This document shows positions 58,952-64,000 of a stretch of DNA of 64,000 nucleotides, piece by piece. The DNA lies in contig NZ_AP025516.1 of assembly GCF_023169885.1 (NCBI RefSeq), forward strand, positions 3,885,501 to 3,949,500. The letters are read 5' to 3'. The first letter of the stretch is position 1; each line of letters opens with the position of its first letter. The position numbers and the translations under genes are program-made. The notes beneath the pieces were generated by a model, which did no database searches, had not been told where the DNA came from, and was given only the letters and a program-made list of their open reading frames with translations. The stretch comes from Desulfofustis limnaeus. Lineage in GTDB: Bacteria > Desulfobacterota > Desulfobulbia > Desulfobulbales > Desulfocapsaceae.

Positions 58952-60260
58952 AAATCTGGCAAATTATTCAAAAAAATCAGCGAAAAATCTCTGAAAATAT
59001 ATTAATATCAACACGTTGGTTATGATATCACCATTTCATTCCCCCTTTTCAGAGATAGCGCCATGACACAATTCGGCCTCTTCGATTATCACAAGCGACT
59101 CTCCCGGATCGATAAAGCCGGTGATCCCCTGATCGAACTCAATAAGGTGGTTGATTGGGAACAGTTCCGTGTCCTCATCAACCGTGCACTTGAGAAACCG
59201 CGTAAATCTCCAGCCGGTGCCAAGGGCTACGACCCAATCCTGCTGTTCAAGATCCTGATTCTCCAGTCTTTGTACAATCTCTCCGACGAGGCCATGGAGT
59301 ATCAGATCCTTGATCGCTATTCGTTTTCCCGGTTCCTTGGTATTCGTGAAGGTTCCAAGGTGCCCGATGCCACCACCATCTTCCGCTTCCGGGATGAACT
59401 GGCCAAAGCCGGCGTGGTGGAGCTGCTGTTTACCCAGTTCGATCAGTTCCTCCGTGAGCATGGCTTTCGTGCGCAAAAGGGCCAGATTGTCGATGCCTCC
59501 ATTATCCGCGTTCCCACTCAGCGCAACAGCCGGGAAGAAAACGAAGATATCAAAGCCGGCACACCCATCACCTCATGGGACGAACCGAAACGCCGGCAAA
59601 AAGATACCGATGCCCGCTGGACCAAGAAGAACGGCAAAGCGTTCTTTGGCTACAAGAACCATGTCAGTATCGACGTCGGTCACAAGTTCATTCGCAGCTA
59701 TGAGGTCACCGACGCCAGTGTCCATGACAGTCAAGTGTTTACCGAGCTGCTTGACCCGGAAAATACCAGTAATGACGTCTGGGCCGATTCTGCGTACCGT
59801 TCCGAAGAATCGTTGCAGGAGTTGGCACAACAAGGGTTTCAAGAACACCTGCAGCTCAAGGGCAACCGGCACCGAAAGCTGACCGACGAAGAGCGCCAGG
59901 CGAATCGGACCAGATCGAAGATCCGTAGCCGTGTCGAACATGTCTTCGGGGTGATGGCCATGCGTACCGGCAGTACACTGATGCGCGGGATTGGCATGGT
60001 CAGAATCAGGGCCAAGATCGGCTTGCGCAATTTGGCTTACAATGTGAGCCGTTTTGCACTGCTGGCCACCGCTTAACAGCAGACGTGCGCCTTCAGAACG
60101 TAGAAGGCGCTCACCGGCTCCTGAAAGAGCGATACGTGAGATCAAGAGAGCAGAAAATCGTCTCATGGCCGTCATAGTTTGACGAAAAACGGTGTTCATG
60201 AGTGCAGATTTTTACGGCGCAACAACGCGTTTATTGAAAATGGCATTATTCAAGGTGCCC
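58927..60260 (+). mobile_element. IS5-family insertion sequence, copy 3
   Basis: 1334 bp, same termini and orientation as copy 2; 4-bp duplication AAGA at 58923-58926 and 60261-60264. The different duplications of copies 2 and 3 show two independent insertions. Confidence 0.93.
59063..60076 (+). CDS. IS5-family transposase, copy 3
   Basis: 337-aa IS5-group DDE transposase, same protein as copy 2 and intact. The near identity of the two copies over 1.3 kb means recent spread or gene conversion. Confidence 0.95.
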   Translation: MTQFGLFDYHKRLSRIDKAGDPLIELNKVVDWEQFRVLINRALEKPRKSPAGAKGYDPILLFKILILQSLYNLSDEAMEYQILDRYSFSRFLGIREGSKVPDATTIFRFRDELAKAGVVELLFTQFDQFLREHGFRAQKGQIVDASIIRVPTQRNSREENEDIKAGTPITSWDEPKRRQKDTDARWTKKNGKAFFGYKNHVSIDVGHKFIRSYEVTDASVHDSQVFTELLDPENTSNDVWADSAYRSEESLQELAQQGFQEHLQLKGNRHRKLTDEERQANRTRSKIRSRVEHVFGVMAMRTGSTLMRGIGMVRIRAKIGLRNLAYNVSRFALLATA

Positions 60261-60264
60261 AAGA

Positions 60265-60328
60265 ATATACAAAAAGCCTTATCGAGGCTGCTTTTCTGTC
60301 AAGTGATTGGCAGAAGATCTGCATTTGA
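60265..60328 (+). pseudogene. severed 3' end of the DppF-type ATPase gene
   Basis: The last 21 codons of the ancestral ATPase (YTKSLIEAAFLSSDWQKICI then TGA) lie just beyond IS5 copy 3, in frame when the element and one AAGA are removed. EYTKSLIEAA is the usual C-terminal signature of OppF/DppF proteins. Confidence 0.85.
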
Positions 60329-60416
60329 ATTACTTCCCATCATTGTCTCCTCTACTCCCTGCTCACTTAAGAAAATCAATCAAAGAACTTCTCTAAGAGC
60401 TTCGGAGAGGTTTTCA

Positions 60417-60444
60417 TTGACACTGATTAAACCCTTTGTTATCT
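60417..60444 (+). promoter_or_regulatory. candidate promoter of the FmdE-like gene
   Basis: TTGACA at 60417-60422 and TTATCT at 60439-60444 are 16 bp apart. It predicts a start near 60451, so the FmdE-like gene has its own promoter and may be independent of the interrupted importer operon. Confidence 0.5.
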
Positions 60445-60474
60445 GTGTTACGAAATAAAAAAAAGTAATATTAT

Positions 60475-61497
60475 TTGGTGGAAACGCTCAATCGCTTGAT
60501 ACCCGGCTCGCAAGAGCAAAACCTGAGAATGGATAAAGCAGAAGCACTCCGCTCCATTTACCATGATCACCTGATCTATATTCAACAGAAGGTTCGGGTC
60601 GATTACGACAATTGGCGGCAGCAGCCGGTACGTTTCTACTTTTCCGGCAGATCGTTCGAAATCACGACTGTCGTCTGTCACTTCAGAATACATCCGGATC
60701 GGCCGGCAAGCGGTTATCTCATCCAAACGACCGATCGCACTGTCTTCTGTTTGTATTCCCAATTGGAAACCGTCGAACGGCGGCAGATCGTAGCGCGCGG
60801 TTTCTGGGTGCTCAGTTTTCGTATTCAGAATGACGACGAATTGATGTCATGGTATGTGGAGGATCGAAAAATGCTCGGCAATCTTTCTCTGAAACGAATC
60901 ACTTCATTTCATGGACATGTGTGCCCGGAACTGGCTGTCGGGGCGAAGTTTTGCGAGTTCGTTCAGAATCTCTTCAATAACGGCATTATCCCTGTTTCAG
61001 GATATTCGGTGCTTGCCGAAAACAACACCTCCGCATTGGATGCTATTCAGGTCCTGCTCGGTGCAACATTGGGCAATCAGCGCTTATCGGTAACGGATAA
61101 CGGCAAGCATGTGTATACGCTGTTCAGTCATTCAGAAAAAAAGGGATGGAAGGCACGGCTGCGGTCATTGCCTTTTGATGATCGCAGGTTGTTCGAATCG
61201 TTGCAGGAGACAATAAGCAGAGAACGAGCCTCCCTGGATGACATCGTTTCATTTCAGCATTTGTTGGACGAGCGTGTCGAACGTCTTCTGGCAATGAGCG
61301 TCGAAGAACTGTTTCATATCGAAGAAGCCTCCTATGAAACGGTGCCGCATGAATCTGCCGTTGCCTATCATCTCTGTTCAGTTTGCAGCGATTTCGTCCT
61401 GGTCAGCCACAGTATCAAGAAGGACGATGCCATCATGTGTATGCCCTGCTTTCAGAAGATGGCTCTCAGCAGGTTGGGGGCTACCGGTGTCCATTGA
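60475..61497 (+). CDS. FmdE-like protein with C-terminal zinc ribbon
   Basis: Residues about 130-270 are an FmdE domain (RITSFHGHVCPELAVGAKF), whose HGHxCP segment is the metal-binding signature, together with LSVTDNGKHVYTLF. The C terminus has a Cys4 ribbon (CSVCSDFVLVSH...CMPCF). About 130 N-terminal residues are extra and unrecognised. FmdE proteins associate with molybdenum/tungsten enzymes, but their role outside methanogens is unsettled. Start uncertain: GTG at 60475 or ATG at 60529, neither with a good ribosome site. It ends 20 bp before a convergent His-rich gene. Confidence 0.75.
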   Translation: MVETLNRLIPGSQEQNLRMDKAEALRSIYHDHLIYIQQKVRVDYDNWRQQPVRFYFSGRSFEITTVVCHFRIHPDRPASGYLIQTTDRTVFCLYSQLETVERRQIVARGFWVLSFRIQNDDELMSWYVEDRKMLGNLSLKRITSFHGHVCPELAVGAKFCEFVQNLFNNGIIPVSGYSVLAENNTSALDAIQVLLGATLGNQRLSVTDNGKHVYTLFSHSEKKGWKARLRSLPFDDRRLFESLQETISRERASLDDIVSFQHLLDERVERLLAMSVEELFHIEEASYETVPHESAVAYHLCSVCSDFVLVSHSIKKDDAIMCMPCFQKMALSRLGATGVH

Positions 61498-61517
61498 CAC
61501 CAATGACTGCTACCTGG

Positions 61518-61781
61518 TCAATGATCGTGGCTGTGCTCTTCTTGGTCATGATTGACATGGTCGTGTTCGTGGATCTTGGCCGTGGGCTCGTGAGCATGCT
61601 CATGCCCGGCACCTTCGTTGCTATGCTGATGTTCATGGGTGTGCTCAAATGAATGAGCATGGGTGTGTTGGTGGTGATGGGGATGGCTGTGTGTTTGTTT
61701 CCCATGTTGATGAACATGCTCGTGTTCATGCTCGTGTTCATGCGTGTGGGTGTGCTCGTGTGCGTGTTTCCCGTGTCCCAT
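61518..61781 (-). CDS. histidine-rich metal-binding protein
   Basis: An 87-aa protein with 34 His (39%), many in EH, TH and HxH patterns, beginning MGHGKHAHEH. AAGGAGG lies 7 nt before the ATG at 61781, a strong start signal; a longer upstream frame is not needed. No signal peptide or membrane segment. Similar His-rich proteins store or buffer nickel or other divalent metals in the cytoplasm (established for Hpn-type proteins). Its position beside an importer run and an FmdE-like protein supports a metal role by inference. Confidence 0.8.
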   Translation of the reverse strand: MGHGKHAHEHTHTHEHEHEHEHVHQHGKQTHSHPHHHQHTHAHSFEHTHEHQHSNEGAGHEHAHEPTAKIHEHDHVNHDQEEHSHDH

Positions 61782-62103
61782 GTGAGGCCTCCTTCGTGGC
61801 ATGATAAGTATGTGGCCGAAATTAATCATGGGTGGCGCTCAAGTCAAATGCTACACTGTCGTCGAAACAGGTCTCTTCGAACCCATAGCGCCATGTTTAA
61901 GAACGGCATAGAAAAATAGTGACGATTTTTTGAACAGAATCTTGCCAGGATTAAGATGGATTCGGGCAAGATTAAACTGATATCCAGGGCTCTAAATTTA
62001 TGTTTTTCCTGACTCTTCAGTATAAAAGGAAGATGGAAAAACAATACTCTCCGATCTAAATCTGCATAGACGATAGCGGAATACCTGTTAAATGCAGAAA
62101 TAG

Positions 62104-62466
62104 TTATGCAAAAGAATGCTGATCTCTTGAAAATGGCTTCAGTCGATTAATCTGTTTTGCTTCAGGACTGTTCATGGCATTCCAAAGATCCCAATCCTGT
62201 TGCAAACCTAGCCAGAAATCCGCGGACATACCCAAAACACGAGACAGCCGCAATGCAGTATCTGGAGTTACCGAGCGCCTGCCTTTGATAATTTCGTTCA
62301 GACGAGGGTAGGAGACGTCAAGAAGACGAGCAAGTTCTGTTTGTGTAAGGTCAAGTGGCTTAACAAATTCCTCTAAAAGCATTTCCCCCGGATGTGTCGG
62401 GGGGCGATTACGAGGCAGTCGTCGTCCAACATCAGTGGTAATCTGTGATTTCGATCTCGTAGGCAT
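62104..62466 (-). CDS. higA: HigA-family antitoxin
   Basis: A 120-aa antitoxin with the HigA signature HPGEMLLEEFVKPLDLTQTE, then LARLLDVSYPRLNEIIKGRR, an HTH_3/XRE domain, and MSADFWLGLQQDWDLW. The ATG at 62466 follows GGAAGG and overlaps the end of higB by 35 bp. Longer upstream frames overlap higB and are not supported. It neutralises HigB and represses the pair as a family trait. Confidence 0.9.
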   Translation of the reverse strand: MPTRSKSQITTDVGRRLPRNRPPTHPGEMLLEEFVKPLDLTQTELARLLDVSYPRLNEIIKGRRSVTPDTALRLSRVLGMSADFWLGLQQDWDLWNAMNSPEAKQINRLKPFSRDQHSFA

Positions 62467-62725
62467 GGCCTTCCTCCCATTTAAAACAAATTCTGTATTG
62501 TTGGTTAATGCGGATACTGTATTGATTCTGCCGGTCGCCTTGCAAGCGCTCCAGTCGATTACCTGGAGGTACATTAAGTTCATTGATCTCTCGAACCCGG
62601 TTAATTTGATCCAACTTTCGACGAGCAACCGGCCAAATAGATTGAGGACAGCATTTTCGAGCTTCTCGAGATGCCACACCATCAAAAATATCTTCAGTAC
62701 CAGCAGACTTAAAGGTTATTATCAT
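62432..62725 (-). CDS. higB: HigB-family mRNA interferase toxin
   Basis: A 97-aa RelE/HigB toxin: N-terminal MIITFKSAGTEDIFDG, middle LDQINRVREINELNVPPGNR, and the catalytic C-terminal segment QYSIRINQQYRICFKW. HigB cleaves mRNA on the ribosome. It is upstream of higA, the inverted order typical of higBA. Its ATG is only 7 nt from the -10 box. Confidence 0.9.
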   Translation of the reverse strand: MIITFKSAGTEDIFDGVASREARKCCPQSIWPVARRKLDQINRVREINELNVPPGNRLERLQGDRQNQYSIRINQQYRICFKWEEGHAYEIEITDYH

Positions 62726-62732
62726 GGATCAT

Positions 62733-62761
62733 ATTATAACGTGGTCCATTATAATTGTCAA
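62733..62761 (-). promoter_or_regulatory. consensus sigma-70 promoter of higBA
   Basis: On the minus strand TTGACA (62761-62756), a 17-bp spacer and TATAAT (62738-62733) match the full consensus. The ATG at 62725 is about 7 nt further, so the mRNA would be leaderless or nearly so. An imperfect dyad, GGACCA...TGATCC, spans the -10 and is a likely HigA operator. Confidence 0.75.
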
Positions 62762-62894
62762 GCTGTTCGACTAATCGCTGTGCAGTTGCCAATCGAAAGA
62801 GAACGGCTTGTTACCCGACCATCCTCTCGCAGACCCCTTTGGAACGGATGTTCCGAACGAGGGCGGACCGATTTCCGTCCTCATCTCTATGTAA

Positions 62895-64000
62895 TTATTT
62901 CGCTTTTCTCCTTGTCGGCAACTTCTTCCTGCTGGCTACGTGACCATGAGAGCGCGGCAGCGCGCTGGGCGGCGTGATCGCCAACGCCGAGAACAGTACG
63001 GCCAGGCTCGGCCGTGGCTTCGGCACACTGAGCATGCCACCAGTCTGTTGACCGTCGATTTCATGCTCCATTGCGCATAAGCTGGTGAGCTTTTTCAGAC
63101 CCTCCTCAACTGTCAGGTCGAGGTCACGCCAAGCCGCTGCCAGTTTCCGGCGAACCAGATACGCCAGCATCACCACAAAGACATGCCCTCTGGTACGTGA
63201 CTCTTTCCGTACGTAGATGGGACGAACCTCCAGATGACCGGTCTTGCACGTGCGGAACGCCTGTTCCACCTGGATCAGGTCCTTGTAGCGGTCGTGTATC
63301 GTTTTCATCGGCGCGGCATCGGCCGGCAGGTCGGTCTTGATGGCGTAACAGCCATCCAGTTCCTCGACTTCAGCCAGATAGGCCTCGTTCACCTGCACGG
63401 TGATCGTACGGTTCGAGCAGGTGGCCTTGATAAAATCATCAACGCCGAGCTGTGCTTCTTTTTCCCACACCTTACGGAGGGCGATTGATTCGTCGGCCCG
63501 GGGATGGTCGGCCAGATAGCGATTCTGTTCCCGGGCGAGCGCCTGCACGGCCCTGATCCGCTGTTCACGGGAAGCGGCCAGCTCCGCGGCACGGATCGGA
63601 TTGCGACGCAGAATGTAGCGGACGCCATGCTGCTCAATCTCGCACAGATCCCGGTCGAACAATCCCAACTGCAGGACCCCGCTGTTCAGCAGAGCCCGGA
63701 TCTGCGGCTTGGTGATCGCCGTGATGTAGTGGAATCCGGCTGCCTGCAGCTCTTCGATCTGAGCGCTCTTGATCATGCCCCGGTCACCGACCATGGTCAC
63801 CCGCTGACAACCGAAGTGCCGGGCGGTGGTCTCGATCTGGGCGCCAAAGGTCTTCAGATCAGTGGTGTTGCCCTGAAAGACCCTGACTGATACCGGGGTG
63901 CCGTCATCACTGCAGAGCAGGCCGATGACAATCTGTTTCTTGCCCCGCTTCTTGTCCCGGTTGTACCCCCAGTCGCCGAGTTCATTGTGGTCGCCTTCCA
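62895..64000 (-). CDS. IS1634-type (IS4 group) transposase, cut by window end
   Basis: The frame is open to the window edge and reads EGDHNELGDWGYNRDKKRGK, then VFQGNTTDLKTFG, MVGDRGMIKSAQIEE and VEQAFRTCKTGHLEV, the IS1634-family pattern with Asp and Glu catalytic residues. At least 368 aa are inside the window, and the N terminus lies beyond it. The right end of the element is not resolved. Confidence 0.9.
   Translation of the reverse strand, partial: EGDHNELGDWGYNRDKKRGKKQIVIGLLCSDDGTPVSVRVFQGNTTDLKTFGAQIETTARHFGCQRVTMVGDRGMIKSAQIEELQAAGFHYITAITKPQIRALLNSGVLQLGLFDRDLCEIEQHGVRYILRRNPIRAAELAASREQRIRAVQALAREQNRYLADHPRADESIALRKVWEKEAQLGVDDFIKATCSNRTITVQVNEAYLAEVEELDGCYAIKTDLPADAAPMKTIHDRYKDLIQVEQAFRTCKTGHLEVRPIYVRKESRTRGHVFVVMLAYLVRRKLAAAWRDLDLTVEEGLKKLTSLCAMEHEIDGQQTGGMLSVPKPRPSLAVLFSALAITPPSALPRSHGHVASRKKLPTRRKAK

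Noticed and set aside
49350-60260. Composite transposon formed by IS5 copies 2 and 3
   Set aside because: Each copy has its own matched 4-bp duplication (TTCA and AAGA), so they inserted independently. A composite unit would share one outer duplication.

Overview
The window reads as a mesophilic, GC-rich deltaproteobacterial (Desulfobulbales-like) chromosome; that placement is an inference from gene order and protein style. The conserved backbone is positions 1-20440. It holds surface-sugar genes (glycosyltransferase, galE, acyltransferase), a leftward envelope/sigma-54 cluster (lptA-lptB-rpoN-WYL regulator), and a long rightward biosynthetic run: argB-argD-argF-argG-argH, an FN3 lipoprotein, dapF-dapA-dapB, folK, a YHS protein, a transaldolase-type aldolase, a lytic transglycosylase and pgsA. 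Two nearly identical 143-bp MITEs with 4-bp target duplications lie in this backbone. One sits in frame inside the 5' end of lptA, the other between dapF and dapA.

From 20441 on, the window is accessory DNA. An IS110-family element with structured non-coding ends precedes tRNA-Leu(CAA). A 17.5-kb genomic island is inserted in that tRNA: the last bases of the tRNA (22380-22398) recur as an exact 19-bp copy at 39865-39883, and a strong terminator that probably once followed the tRNA now lies just beyond the distal copy. The island carries a tyrosine integrase at the tRNA end, a second tyrosine recombinase, and a 912-aa family B DNA polymerase with a 3'-5' exonuclease domain and the KTRG motif typical of primer-independent PolBs (piPolB). 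I read it as a pipolin. Divergent from the polymerase is a candidate HUH-type replication protein, and the gap between them holds seven C-rich iteron-like repeats and a 9-bp inverted repeat, a candidate replication origin. Cargo includes a PIN-domain protein, a HEPN-like protein, membrane and zinc-ribbon proteins, and a small leftward operon that includes a 50-aa gene.

Beyond the island (39884-49349) are a decayed hsdM, a DUF4143 ATPase with tandem palindromic operators, a VIT/vWA protein with a MerR-like regulator and a nonsense-mutated partner gene, a parDE pair, a frameshifted XerC-like recombinase with a duplicated tail, and a cupin.

The right part (49350-61781) is a candidate metal or metal-chelate acquisition locus. 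It has two divergent SAM methyltransferases, a five-gene Dpp/Nik-type ABC importer, an FmdE-like protein and an 87-aa protein that is 39% histidine. It is being broken by transposition: an IS4-family element splits the solute-binding protein gene with a 9-bp duplication, and two IS5-family copies in direct orientation bracket the locus, one cutting the last ATPase gene. The window ends with a higBA pair that has a consensus promoter almost abutting its start codon, and part of an IS1634-type transposase.
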